From: Sphingobacterium athyrii
GTDB taxonomy: Bacteria; Bacteroidota; Bacteroidia; Sphingobacteriales; Sphingobacteriaceae
DNA length: 64,000 nucleotides
Direction of reading: 5' to 3'
Assembly: GCF_003071065.1 (NCBI RefSeq)
Contig: NZ_QCXX01000011.1
Coordinates: 1 to 64,000, forward strand
The notes beneath the pieces were generated by a model, which made no database searches, was not told the DNA's origin, and saw nothing but the letters and a program-made list of their open reading frames with translations. Shown piece after piece: positions 44,963-54,395 of this stretch. The position numbers were made by a program, and so were the translations under genes. Numbering within the stretch: position 1 is the first letter of the stretch; every line of letters starts with the position of its first letter.

Positions 44963-45787
44963 ATGAGTTTAAAAATTGCGATACAAGGAGCAAAAGCTTC
45001 ATTTCACGAGGAAGCAGCATTTAAATACTTTGGACGTGAAGTCGAGATCGTTGAATGTGATTCATTCAAAAAAACCTGTGAATTGCTTAAGCAAAGAAAA
45101 GTAGATTACATTGTTATGGCGATCGAGAATTCGATAGCGGGTAGCCTATTACCAAACTACAATCTGCTTCGGGATTATAAATTCCATATCACAGGTGAAG
45201 TCTATCTCAACATTCAACAGAATCTGATGGTATTACCGGGCGTCAAATTGAAAGACATCAAGCATATCGAATCACATCCGATCGCCATCCGTCAATGCGA
45301 AGAATTTCTTTCGGAGCTGGAAGGTGTACGCATCACAGAGGGGTCGGACACCGCAGCTACAGCAAAAATGATTGCTGAACGGAAATTGACCGATACAGCT
45401 GCAATTGCGGGCACTTTGGCTGCGGAGATTTATGGGCTTGAGATTTTAGAGAAAAGAATCGAAACCAATAAAAAGAATGCGACACGTTTTTTAGTTCTTT
45501 CAAATGAGGTGGTTGAGCACAAAAATGCCAATAAAGCATCTTTATCGTTCCAAACGGGAAATACGGTTGGATCACTAGCGACTATTTTACAGTGTTTTGC
45601 TGAGCAAAACATCAACCTGAGCAAGATTCAGTCTATGCCTGTTATCGGAAAACGCAACGAATATGACTTTTTCGTTGATGTTGAATGGAAGAAACAATCA
45701 GACTATGAAGCTGCGATCCGAAAAGTACTCAAACATAGTGTCAATTTCAATATTATGGGCGAATACATCAAAAACGAGAAACTATAA
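44963..45787 (+). CDS. pheA: Prephenate dehydratase
   Basis: The 274-residue enzyme converts prephenate to phenylpyruvate, the committed step to phenylalanine. It has the dehydratase domain (about 1-180) with IQGAKASFHEEAA, MAIENSIAGS and the catalytic TRF motif (174-176). The ACT regulatory domain (about 192-270) probably binds Phe for feedback inhibition. No chorismate mutase domain is fused here; it is on the next protein. The gene is controlled by the upstream attenuator. Confidence 0.97.
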   Translation: MSLKIAIQGAKASFHEEAAFKYFGREVEIVECDSFKKTCELLKQRKVDYIVMAIENSIAGSLLPNYNLLRDYKFHITGEVYLNIQQNLMVLPGVKLKDIKHIESHPIAIRQCEEFLSELEGVRITEGSDTAATAKMIAERKLTDTAAIAGTLAAEIYGLEILEKRIETNKKNATRFLVLSNEVVEHKNANKASLSFQTGNTVGSLATILQCFAEQNINLSKIQSMPVIGKRNEYDFFVDVEWKKQSDYEAAIRKVLKHSVNFNIMGEYIKNEKL

Positions 45788-45905
45788 TCAACAACTTAAT
45801 AATTATTAAAAAAATCAACTTACACTGAATCTGTTGGAGCGATAAAAGCTTACAAATCAAGCATAACAGCTTAACAGACTCAAATACCTTTAAAAATTTA
45901 TTCCG

Positions 45906-47018
45906 ATGAAAAATACATTAGAAATCACTCCTTTGAAATCATGGTTGGATACTGGAGACAAACCTTTAATTATCGCAGGTCCTTGTAGTGCTGAAACAGA
46001 AGAACAGTTGGTATCGACGGCACATCTATTGGCTAATACTGGAAAAGTAAATATTTTACGTGCAGGAATCTGGAAACCACGTACTCGTCCAGGCGAATTT
46101 GAAGGTATCGGTTCCATCGGTTTGGAGTGGTTGAAGAGAGCAAAAGAAGAGACCGGTTTATTGACAGCTACAGAAGTTGCGACAGCAAAACACGTCGAAG
46201 AAGCTTTGGCAGCTGGTGTTGATGTACTTTGGGTAGGCGCGCGTTCAACTGCAAACCCGTTCACAGTACAAGAAATTGCTGATGCACTACAGGGAGTAGA
46301 TGTACCAGTTTTCGTAAAAAACCCTGTTAATCCAGATTTATCGTTGTGGATCGGTGCTTTGGAGCGTATCAACCGCGCTGGCATCAAAAAATTAGGTGCT
46401 ATCCACCGTGGATTCTCTTCTTACGAGAAAACAGCATTCCGCAACGAGCCGATGTGGGATTTAGCCATCCAGTTAAAAACTGCTTGCCCTAATTTGCCTA
46501 TCATCAATGATCCTAGCCACATCTGTGGTAACCGCGAATTGTTACCGTACATCGCACAAAAAGCAATGGATATGGACATGCAAGGTTTGATCATCGAATC
46601 ACATATTGATCCTTCTGTTGCATGGACAGATGCCAAACAACAAGTTACGCCGGCAGCCTTAGCAGAGTTGATCAATCATTTGACATTACGTAAAGCTGAT
46701 TCTGACAACCCATCATTTGAGGACAAATTAGCCGAATTGCGCAGCAACATTGATAAATTGGATGATTTGATTATTCAAAAGATCGGCGAGCGTATGAAAA
46801 TTGCAGAGAAAATCGGTGAATACAAACGCGATAACAATGTGACGATCTTACAGGTAAACCGTTGGGATGAGATTGTTCAAAAACGTACAAAACTTGCTGA
46901 AGCACTTTCTTTGGGTAGTGAGTTTGCAACAAAATTCCTAGAATTAATTCACAATGAATCTATCCGTAAGCAAAACGCGGTAATGAATTCACAGGAACAA
47001 CCAACAGCAGAAGCATAA
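45906..47018 (+). CDS. aroF: Bifunctional 3-deoxy-7-phosphoheptulonate synthase / chorismate mutase
   Basis: The 370-residue fusion catalyses both the first step of the shikimate pathway and the chorismate-to-prephenate step. The DAHP synthase barrel (about 1-265) has IIAGPCSAET, RAGIWKPRTRPGEFEG, KNPVNPDLSLW and INDPSHICG. An AroQ-type chorismate mutase (about 278-360) follows with LRSNIDKLDDLIIQKIGERM. This fusion is common in Bacteroidota and gives mutual regulation. It lies 118 bp after pheA, and its stop overlaps the aroA start by one base. Confidence 0.96.
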   Translation: MKNTLEITPLKSWLDTGDKPLIIAGPCSAETEEQLVSTAHLLANTGKVNILRAGIWKPRTRPGEFEGIGSIGLEWLKRAKEETGLLTATEVATAKHVEEALAAGVDVLWVGARSTANPFTVQEIADALQGVDVPVFVKNPVNPDLSLWIGALERINRAGIKKLGAIHRGFSSYEKTAFRNEPMWDLAIQLKTACPNLPIINDPSHICGNRELLPYIAQKAMDMDMQGLIIESHIDPSVAWTDAKQQVTPAALAELINHLTLRKADSDNPSFEDKLAELRSNIDKLDDLIIQKIGERMKIAEKIGEYKRDNNVTILQVNRWDEIVQKRTKLAEALSLGSEFATKFLELIHNESIRKQNAVMNSQEQPTAEA

Positions 47019-48268
47019 TGAATCAACAAGTCATCAAGCTGACGCACCCATCAAAAAAAATAAAAGGCACGGTTCAACTGACAGGATCAAAATCCGAGAG
47101 CAACCGTGCTCTTATTATCCGCTCGTTGAGCAAGGGACAGGTTGATATAGCGAATCTTTCCGAGGCTGCTGATACGGTGACGTTAAACCGTGTATTGCAG
47201 ATCGCATCAGATCCCCAACCCGGCTACAACACGATTGACATCGGTCCGGCAGGTACAGCAATGCGCTTTTTAACGGCCTATCTGAACCTTGTCCAAGGAA
47301 ACTTTATCCTTACGGGGACCGAACGCATGCAACAACGGCCAATTGGTATATTGGTTGATGCCATGAAGGAGATCGGCGCTGACATTCATTATGAAAAAAA
47401 GGCCGGCTATCCGCCCCTAAAAATAGAAGGAGGCTTATTTCAGGGGAAGGACCGTGTCCGTATAAAAGGAAATATCAGTAGCCAATACATCTCGGCGCTG
47501 CTATTAATTGCTCCTGCATTGAAAAAAGGGCTCACATTGGAAATTGAGGGCGAACTGACTTCCAGACCCTATGTATCCATGAGCCTCGATATGCTAAAAA
47601 GCGTCGGCATACAGCATGAGTGGACAGCGAATGAAATACATATCGCCCCACAGACTTTTTCAAAAAGCACGATTTATGTGGAGCCAGATTGGAGCGCTGC
47701 ATCTTACTGGTACGCTATTGTAGCGCTGGCTGAAGACGGTGCATCGATTATCTTACCGGGGCTTAAAAAAGACAGTCTGCAAGGAGATATTGCAATTGTC
47801 GATATTATGACGCATTTTGGCGTGCAATCCAGTTTTGAAGCCGATGGCTTGCATCTTCAAAAAACCGCAATAGATTCGAAAAAAACGTTATTTGATTTCA
47901 AAGAATGCCCCGATCTCGCGCAGACTGTCGTCGTTGTCGCTGCAGCTTTAGGCCGTGACGTTTCTTTTACAGGTCTTGAGACATTAAAGATCAAAGAAAC
48001 GGACCGAATTGCCGCTTTACAGACTGAAATAGCAAAATTTGGCGCTGAATTGATAGCAGATAACGAAATCTATCATCTTAAAACAGCCCAGGTATTCCAG
48101 CCAAAAGAGGTGACCTTTGACACTTATGAGGATCACCGTATGGCAATGGCATTTGCGCCCCTTGCATTGGTTTTTGACCAGATCAAGATTGCGGAGCCAA
48201 TGGTTGTAGAAAAATCGTATCCTGATTTCTGGAAACATCTGCAGGCCCAATCTTTTATCATTGACTAA
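47018..48268 (+). CDS. aroA: 3-phosphoshikimate 1-carboxyvinyltransferase (EPSP synthase)
   Basis: The 416-residue enzyme joins PEP and shikimate-3-phosphate. Motifs: GSKSESNR (about 23-30), GPAGTAMRF (76-84), ERMQQRPIG, DWSAASYW, LKIKETDRIAAL and DHRMAMAFAPLAL. The glyphosate-contact region keeps Gly79 and Thr80 (E. coli Gly96, Thr97), but Phe84 replaces the usual Pro101 and Pro77 replaces Asn94. It sits between DAHP synthase and a terminator. Confidence 0.96.
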   Translation: MNQQVIKLTHPSKKIKGTVQLTGSKSESNRALIIRSLSKGQVDIANLSEAADTVTLNRVLQIASDPQPGYNTIDIGPAGTAMRFLTAYLNLVQGNFILTGTERMQQRPIGILVDAMKEIGADIHYEKKAGYPPLKIEGGLFQGKDRVRIKGNISSQYISALLLIAPALKKGLTLEIEGELTSRPYVSMSLDMLKSVGIQHEWTANEIHIAPQTFSKSTIYVEPDWSAASYWYAIVALAEDGASIILPGLKKDSLQGDIAIVDIMTHFGVQSSFEADGLHLQKTAIDSKKTLFDFKECPDLAQTVVVVAAALGRDVSFTGLETLKIKETDRIAALQTEIAKFGAELIADNEIYHLKTAQVFQPKEVTFDTYEDHRMAMAFAPLALVFDQIKIAEPMVVEKSYPDFWKHLQAQSFIID

Positions 48269-48273
48269 TATTT

Positions 48274-48304
48274 AAAAACCGGAAGATGTATGCTCCCGGT
48301 TTTT
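48274..48304 (+). terminator. Terminator of aroA
   Basis: AAAAACCGG (48274-48282) pairs with CCGGTTTTT (48296-48304). The stem ends in a T-run. Confidence 0.85.
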
Positions 48305-48428
48305 ACAACCTATATACACGCTATTAATAGCTTTAATGGCAACGAAAGAAGTACTACCCGCACACAGACCCAGACATGATTAAAAATAATCAAAATTGAT
48401 AAAGTTAGGTTTTACAGTAGTGTTTTCA

Positions 48429-48459
48429 TTGCATTTAAAGGCAAATTTATCTAAGTTTA
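48429..48459 (+). promoter_or_regulatory. Promoter of aroC
   Basis: TTG (48429-48431), 20 bp, then TAAGTTTA (48452-48459), one mismatch to the consensus. It lies 17 bp before the ATG at 48476, so aroC has its own transcript in addition to any read-through. Confidence 0.5.
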
Positions 48460-48475
48460 TTGAAATTTAATTTTT

Positions 48476-49582
48476 ATGGCAGGAAACTCATTTGGCGATT
48501 TATTCAGAATCAGCACTTTTGGCGAATCACACGGTAAAGCGATCGGTGTAATTATTGATGGTTGCCCCTCAAATATAACGATAGACGAAGAGTTTATACA
48601 GTCGGAACTAGATAAACGGAAACCGGGACAATCCAGGATTACCACACAACGAAAAGAAAGCGATACTGCTCAGATATTATCGGGCGTATTCGAAGGGAAG
48701 TCGACCGGAACACCGATTGCCATTGTTATACCTAATGAAGATCAACGTTCCAAAGACTATACCCATATTAAAGATATCTTCAGACCCTCCCATGCGGACT
48801 TCACCTACCAGATGAAATATGGTATCCGTGACTACCGTGGCGGTGGCCGCTCTTCAGCCCGTGAAACAGCCGCCCGCGTTGCTGCAGGTGCTGTTGCAAA
48901 GAGCTTTTTACAACAATTTGGCATCGAGATCTTCGCGCATGTTTCCGGTGTAGGTACAATCGAAGCCCCGAATTTGGACACGAAAGATCTTAAAGCCCTG
49001 CTTGAGCTTCGGGAATCTAATATTGCACGCTGTGCTGACCCAGCTACAGCCAATGAAATGGTCGAATTTATAGATTCCGTAAGAAAAGCAGGTGATACAG
49101 TAGGTGGACGCATTTCGGCCGTGGTAAGACATGTCCCCGTTGGACTTGGAGAACCTGTATTTGACAAACTTCATGCTGACCTCGCCAAAGCGATGATGAG
49201 CATCAATGCCGTACACGGATTTGAATATGGATCAGGTTTTGCAGGTTCGGAGTTGCGAGGTTCCGAACATAATGATATATTTGTAGCAGATGACCATGAT
49301 TTAAATCAAGTGCATACACATACCAATTTCTCCGGGGGAATACAAGGCGGTATATCAAACGGTATGGATATTACTTTTAAAGTAGCATTTAAGCCTGTTG
49401 CCACCATCATGAGGGATCAAGAAACAGTCGATATCCATGGCAACCCCGCCATCGCAAGTGGCAAGGGAAGACATGATCCTTGTGTTGTTTCGAGGGCGGT
49501 AATTATTGTAGAAGCCATGGCGGCACTTGTGATTGCGGATCATCTACTTAAACATCAAAGTTACAAACATGCTGCAAGATAA
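48476..49582 (+). CDS. aroC: Chorismate synthase
   Basis: The 368-residue FMN-dependent enzyme makes chorismate from EPSP. Signature segments are intact: GNSFGDLFRISTFGESHGKAIG (start), RPSHADFTYQMKYGIRDYRGGGRSSARET, the late HTNFSGGIQGGISNG and RHDPCVVSRA. The length is typical. It overlaps the ROK-family gene by 14 bp. Confidence 0.98.
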   Translation: MAGNSFGDLFRISTFGESHGKAIGVIIDGCPSNITIDEEFIQSELDKRKPGQSRITTQRKESDTAQILSGVFEGKSTGTPIAIVIPNEDQRSKDYTHIKDIFRPSHADFTYQMKYGIRDYRGGGRSSARETAARVAAGAVAKSFLQQFGIEIFAHVSGVGTIEAPNLDTKDLKALLELRESNIARCADPATANEMVEFIDSVRKAGDTVGGRISAVVRHVPVGLGEPVFDKLHADLAKAMMSINAVHGFEYGSGFAGSELRGSEHNDIFVADDHDLNQVHTHTNFSGGIQGGISNGMDITFKVAFKPVATIMRDQETVDIHGNPAIASGKGRHDPCVVSRAVIIVEAMAALVIADHLLKHQSYKHAAR

Positions 49583-50423
49583 TTATGTCGTAGGTGTTGA
49601 CATTGGAGGCACTCATATTTCCGCCTGTATCATTGACACCAAACAATGGAATATACATTTAGAGAACGTGGTCAGAAACCACGTTTTTTCTCAAGGAGAT
49701 GCTAAAACGATTTTACACACCTGGGCTTCCACAATACGGGATAGTATTATCACCTCACCCACTGCTATTCAATTCATTGGCATTGCTATGCCGGGACCAT
49801 TTGACTATGAAAATGGGATTTCTAAAATGTTAGGACAAAGCAAGTACGATGACTTGTACGACAAAGATATTAAGAACCTATTGTCCGCTGAGTTGGGTCT
49901 ACCGCCTACCGCCATTCACTTTATCAATGATGCAGCAGCTTTTTTACAGGGGGAAATATTTGTACAGAACCTTCAGACCAATCCGAGAATACTCGGGATT
50001 ACTTTGGGGACAGGCTTAGGATCTGCGGTATGGAATAAGGGCGAGAAGGCCTTCGATGCAGACCTCTGGAATACACCTTATCAGGAAAGCATCTTTGAAG
50101 AATATCTTGTAACAAGATGGTTTGTCAAACGGTTCAAAGAAATCACAGGGAAAGAAGTCACTGGTTTAAAAGAAATTTTGGACAATCATAGAGAAACTGC
50201 TGCATTCGCAACCATCAAAGATGAATACGCAACACATCTATATGATTTTATGCAGTTTTTTGAAGAAAAATATCAGACGAATATCTTTATTATTGGTGGT
50301 AATATTGCGAGAGCACTTCCTATCTTTATCGCGGACCGGGAAGAATTCAATAGATTCACCATCCATACAGCTATATTGGGAGAAAAGGCTGCCATGATTG
50401 GCGCCGCAAGTATATTCAGTTAA
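49569..50423 (+). CDS. ROK family protein (sugar kinase-like)
   Basis: The 284-residue protein has the ASKHA phosphate motif VVGVDIGGTHISACIID (about 7-23), a probable catalytic Asp in HFINDAAAFLQG (about 117-128) and LGITLGTGLGSAVW (about 138-151). The zinc-binding CxCGxxGC motif of many ROK glucokinases is absent. It resembles Bacteroidota glucokinase-type ROK proteins. ATG 49569 overlaps the aroC end; an upstream start at 49533 lies deeper inside aroC and is less likely. The substrate is unknown. Confidence 0.85.
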   Translation: MLQDNYVVGVDIGGTHISACIIDTKQWNIHLENVVRNHVFSQGDAKTILHTWASTIRDSIITSPTAIQFIGIAMPGPFDYENGISKMLGQSKYDDLYDKDIKNLLSAELGLPPTAIHFINDAAAFLQGEIFVQNLQTNPRILGITLGTGLGSAVWNKGEKAFDADLWNTPYQESIFEEYLVTRWFVKRFKEITGKEVTGLKEILDNHRETAAFATIKDEYATHLYDFMQFFEEKYQTNIFIIGGNIARALPIFIADREEFNRFTIHTAILGEKAAMIGAASIFS

Positions 50424-50464
50424 TCCAGGGGTTTAGAAACAGAAAATAACGTTCCCCAAAAAAA

Positions 50465-50508
50465 ATGCTATTCAAAAAGCATCTCGTAAGGAGCTCTTTG
50501 AATAGCAT
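50465..50508 (-). terminator. Terminator of the 2-oxo acid dehydrogenase gene
   Basis: ATGCTATTCAAA (50465-50476) pairs with TTTGAATAGCAT (50497-50508). On the minus strand the stem is followed by an eight-base T-run (A-run at 50457-50465 on the plus strand). Confidence 0.8.
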
Positions 50509-50540
50509 GGTTAGCGTAACAGATCCAAAGAGATATCCAT

Positions 50541-52958
50541 CTATTCAAACATAGATGGATATTTTTCTGGATTAGCCTCATGCATTATTGCATACACCGT
50601 TTCCACAACATCATCCGAAGAGGGCTTCGAAAAATAGTCACCATCCGAACCATAAGGAGGTCGATGCGCTTTTGCTGACAATGTCCGAGGCTGGCTATCA
50701 AGCAAATAATAACCATTTTGATTTTCAAGTATTTCCTTTAATATAAATGCGGCGGCACCCCCGGGGACATCCTCATCCACCACCAACAACTTATTTGTTT
50801 TTTTCAGAGACTCCGCACATAATTGTGCTTTGTCAAACGGCAACAAAGTCTGAGCATCAATAATTTCGATAAATATCCCTAGACGTTCCAATTCTACCGC
50901 AGCTTCTTCGACAACGCGTAACGTTGAGCCATAGGAGACAACCGTAATATCCTCTCCCTCTTTAATACGCTCTGCATAGCCGATCGGCACCGTAAATTCA
51001 CCAACATTCTCCGGCAAACGCTCTTTGAGGCGATAACCATTCAGACATTCAACGACAATAGCCGGTTCATCAGAGCGGAAAAGTGTATTATACATTCCAG
51101 CAGCCTGTGTCATATTACGTGGTACACAGACATGCAATCCTCTTAAAGCCCCCAATATTACGGACATCGGTGATCCGGAATGCCATATACCTTCCAGACG
51201 GTGTCCGCGGGTACGGATAATGACTGGTGCTTTTTGCCCTCCGAAAGTACGGTAACTTAAGCTCGCCAGATCATCACTGGCAACAGTGATTCCATAGATC
51301 AAATAATCTAAATATTGAATTTCGGCAATTGGTTTTAAGCCGCGAATCGCCAACCCGATTCCCTTGCCGATAATCGAATTTTCACGGATTCCGGTATCAA
51401 ATATGCGATGCGCGCCGAGCTTCTCCTGTAGGCCCGCAAATCCTTGGTTGACATCCCCGATCTTTCCAACATCTTCTCCGAATGCCAGTAAACGTTCATC
51501 GCGTTGAAAATTTTCTTCAAAACAAAGATTCAATACTTCCCGACCATCCACGATCTTGGCATCCTCCGTATAATTTGCAGCAACCACAGGCACGTTCAAC
51601 GGAGAATCAACTCCATCAGTAAAAAGTTTGGAATTGTACCGTTTTTCATTATTTTCCTGTTTAACCTTATACCAGTCCAACAATTCCCGACGGCCTTCAG
51701 TCTGACTTCCTTTAAGCTCATGGAGCACCTTCCGGACCTGTCCATAGACCTCTTTCAAAGAAGGTTCTACCATCGATTGTAGTTTTTTTGCCGCAAAGTC
51801 CGCTTTCTCATTTGGAATTCGAGCCAATAAATCAATGGCTTCTTTTGCTTCAAGTGTCAAAGTTCTGATATAATCAGCCCAAGCCCTTTTTTGTTCCTGA
51901 CGAACAAAATCTTTGGCCTCACGATCCAATTGATCTAACTCTTCATCCGTAGCAATGCCCGAACTTTGAATCCACTCCTTCATTTTGGCGATACAGTCGA
52001 AGTCCGTTTCCCACTGCAAGCGTTCCTGAGATTTATAACGCTCGTGGGATCCCGAAGAGGAATGCCCCTGTGGCTGTGTCAGTTCGGTCACATGGATCAA
52101 ACAAGGGATATGTTTTTCTCTTGCAATGCTGGCGGCCTGCTCATATGTTTCACACAAGCCCGCATAATCCCAACCTCTGACCTTGAAAATTTCAATTCCG
52201 TTGGTCAGTTCTTCTTTTTGGAAACCCTTGAGTATTTCAGAAATATCACCTTTTGTGGTCTGCGTCTCATTCGACACCGAAATTCCGTAACCATCATCCC
52301 AAATAGAAATAACTGCAGGTATCTGATGTACTCCGGCAGCATTGATAACTTCAAAAAATACCCCCTCCGACGTTGCGGCATTCCCGATGGTACAGAAGGT
52401 AACTTCATTTCCTTTATTCGAGAAATAGGACAAATAATCCAAATTTCTATTTTGTTTATATAATTTAGAGGCCAATCCGAGTCCCAGCACCCGCGCCATC
52501 TGCCCACCTGTGGTGGATATATCTGAGAAGGAATTCTTCTGCACGGTTTGATCAAGCCAATTCCCTTGATCATCCAACACCCGTGTAGAAAAATGACAGT
52601 TCATTTGCCGACCGGCAGAAGAAGGATCTGCCTCAACATCAGGATGTGCATACAATTGAGAAAAAAAACGATAGACATCACTGATGCCCGAAGCAAATAT
52701 AAATGTTTGGTCACGGTAATATCCCGACCGCCAATCGCCATTTCTGAAGACCTTAGCCATCGCAATTTGTGCCAATTCTTTTCCATCGCCAAAAATACCA
52801 AACTTAGCCTTACCGGTAAGCACTTCTTTACGCCCCAATAAACTCACGTAACGACTCTCCAAGGCAGTTCGATAATCATTCACAATAATCTTTTTGAACT
52901 CGTCAAAGCTCAAAGCGGAAATAGATTCATTGTTTTGGTCAAATGCAGTATCAAGCAT
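50541..52958 (-). CDS. 2-oxo acid dehydrogenase E1, fused alpha and beta subunits
   Basis: The 805-residue thiamine-diphosphate enzyme probably decarboxylates branched-chain 2-oxo acids. The E1 alpha part (about 1-360) carries GNAATSEGVFFEVINAAG and the downstream DDGYGIS that bind the cofactor. The E1 beta part (about 470-800) has FGEDVGKIGDVNQGF, FDTGIRENSIIGKGIGLA and VVDEDVPGGAAAFIL. A linker lies around 365-460. Subunits are separate in most bacteria; the fused form is common in Bacteroidota. The E2 and E3 genes are not in this window. Confidence 0.93.
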   Translation of the reverse strand: MLDTAFDQNNESISALSFDEFKKIIVNDYRTALESRYVSLLGRKEVLTGKAKFGIFGDGKELAQIAMAKVFRNGDWRSGYYRDQTFIFASGISDVYRFFSQLYAHPDVEADPSSAGRQMNCHFSTRVLDDQGNWLDQTVQKNSFSDISTTGGQMARVLGLGLASKLYKQNRNLDYLSYFSNKGNEVTFCTIGNAATSEGVFFEVINAAGVHQIPAVISIWDDGYGISVSNETQTTKGDISEILKGFQKEELTNGIEIFKVRGWDYAGLCETYEQAASIAREKHIPCLIHVTELTQPQGHSSSGSHERYKSQERLQWETDFDCIAKMKEWIQSSGIATDEELDQLDREAKDFVRQEQKRAWADYIRTLTLEAKEAIDLLARIPNEKADFAAKKLQSMVEPSLKEVYGQVRKVLHELKGSQTEGRRELLDWYKVKQENNEKRYNSKLFTDGVDSPLNVPVVAANYTEDAKIVDGREVLNLCFEENFQRDERLLAFGEDVGKIGDVNQGFAGLQEKLGAHRIFDTGIRENSIIGKGIGLAIRGLKPIAEIQYLDYLIYGITVASDDLASLSYRTFGGQKAPVIIRTRGHRLEGIWHSGSPMSVILGALRGLHVCVPRNMTQAAGMYNTLFRSDEPAIVVECLNGYRLKERLPENVGEFTVPIGYAERIKEGEDITVVSYGSTLRVVEEAAVELERLGIFIEIIDAQTLLPFDKAQLCAESLKKTNKLLVVDEDVPGGAAAFILKEILENQNGYYLLDSQPRTLSAKAHRPPYGSDGDYFSKPSSDDVVETVYAIMHEANPEKYPSMFE

Positions 52959-53152
52959 ATTCTTTTTTGTTTCAACAAATTTAACAAAAATATTATTCTA
53001 TATAATTGGTGTTTGTCAAATAAATTGACAATCAATAGTTCGATTTTGAAATAGAATATTCTAATTTCTCAAATTAGTACTTTTTGAGAAAAATTCCTAA
53101 TTTTTGCAGATTTTTAATTATTATAGATAGGAATTAATTTTATTTTTTTACT

Positions 53153-54343
53153 GTGAATTTTTCAACACTACAACTCAATAAGTTCCTTTTTTCCAACCTT
53201 GAAAAACAGAAGCTTTCGGTACTAACAGCCGTACAGGAACAGGTTATCCCTGCCCTATTGGATGGCAAAGATTGTCTGGCGATTGCCCCTACGGGGACCG
53301 GAAAAACCGAAGCTTTCGCCATCCCCCTCGTTCAACATTTATTAGAAAAGGATCAAAAGGAACATGCCTCCGTTCTTATTCTGCTTCCAACACGTGAACT
53401 CTGCATCCAAACGAAAGATAGAATCGCTAAGCTGATCGAAGGCACAAGCCTCAATATCGCTTGCTTTTATGGCGGCGGAACTTACGAAAGCCAACTTGCA
53501 GCCTATCCCAAAGCTCAGCTGATCCTGGCCACTCCGGGCAGACTGCTCGACTTTCTGGAACAACAGCTTATTGACCTGAAAGCTATAAACACCTTAGTCA
53601 TTGATGAATTTGACCAACTGCTCGATCTGGGTTTCGCACTAGAAATCAATAAAATTATGCTGGCACTTCCTACGGAAAGACAGTCTATTTTCGTATCGGC
53701 AACACGCACGGCGGAAATGGATAAAATAATTCATAAAAGGCTCAAAAATCCAATCGAAATCGTCGTAGAAAATCAACTTAAAAAAGGAAAAATACACGAA
53801 TATGTGTTGTATGTTGATAAAAATGACAAGAAAAATCTCATCCGATATCTGCTTGAAGACAGGATAAAATCGCAAGTGCTTATTTTCACACGTACCGTGC
53901 ATGCTGTCGAACGAATTGAAGCAGACCTTCAGCGAAATGGTGTTTCGGCTCTCGCCTTATATGGCGACAAGTCGCAACAGCAACGGGAGGATATCGTCAG
54001 TAAATTTAGAAACAAAGAAAACAGGGTATTAATAGCGACGGATTTATTAGCCAGAGGCATGGATTTCCCAAATCTTGAAGCTATTATTAATTATGAAGTA
54101 CCAGATTCCCCTGAAACATATACACATCGGATCGGAAGAACGGGCCGTTCTCAGGCTGACGGCATAGCCATCACACTCTGCGACGCAGAAGACAATCAGA
54201 AATGGATAAAGCTACAGTTAGCACTAAATAAACAGATACAGATTGACGATCAACATCCATTTTTATTGAGTTGGGAAAAAATGCTGTCCAGTAGCCAAAG
54301 CAATACCCGAAAAGGCCAATCAAAATCGAGAAAACGTCGTTAA
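53153..54343 (+). CDS. DEAD-box ATP-dependent RNA helicase
   Basis: The 396-residue protein has the full set of helicase motifs: Q motif near the start, APTGTGKTEAFAIPL (Walker A), PTRELCIQ (Ia), TPGRLLDF (Ib), DEFD in place of DEAD (motif II), SAT (III), and ATDLLARGMDFP and HRIGRTGR (V-VI). It unwinds structured RNA during ribosome assembly or decay. The frame starts with GTG at 53153. The Lys/Arg/Ser-rich tail (last 25 residues) probably binds RNA. Confidence 0.95.
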   Translation: MNFSTLQLNKFLFSNLEKQKLSVLTAVQEQVIPALLDGKDCLAIAPTGTGKTEAFAIPLVQHLLEKDQKEHASVLILLPTRELCIQTKDRIAKLIEGTSLNIACFYGGGTYESQLAAYPKAQLILATPGRLLDFLEQQLIDLKAINTLVIDEFDQLLDLGFALEINKIMLALPTERQSIFVSATRTAEMDKIIHKRLKNPIEIVVENQLKKGKIHEYVLYVDKNDKKNLIRYLLEDRIKSQVLIFTRTVHAVERIEADLQRNGVSALALYGDKSQQQREDIVSKFRNKENRVLIATDLLARGMDFPNLEAIINYEVPDSPETYTHRIGRTGRSQADGIAITLCDAEDNQKWIKLQLALNKQIQIDDQHPFLLSWEKMLSSSQSNTRKGQSKSRKRR

Positions 54344-54395
54344 ATTATAATTATTCTTTTACTTTTACCTGCAATTAACAAAATCACAGTCCAAG

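Noticed and set aside
53590..53625. DEFD in place of DEAD as evidence of a broken helicase
   Set aside because: The first two acidic residues that bind Mg-ATP are intact and all other motifs are present. Variation at the third position is tolerated in the family.
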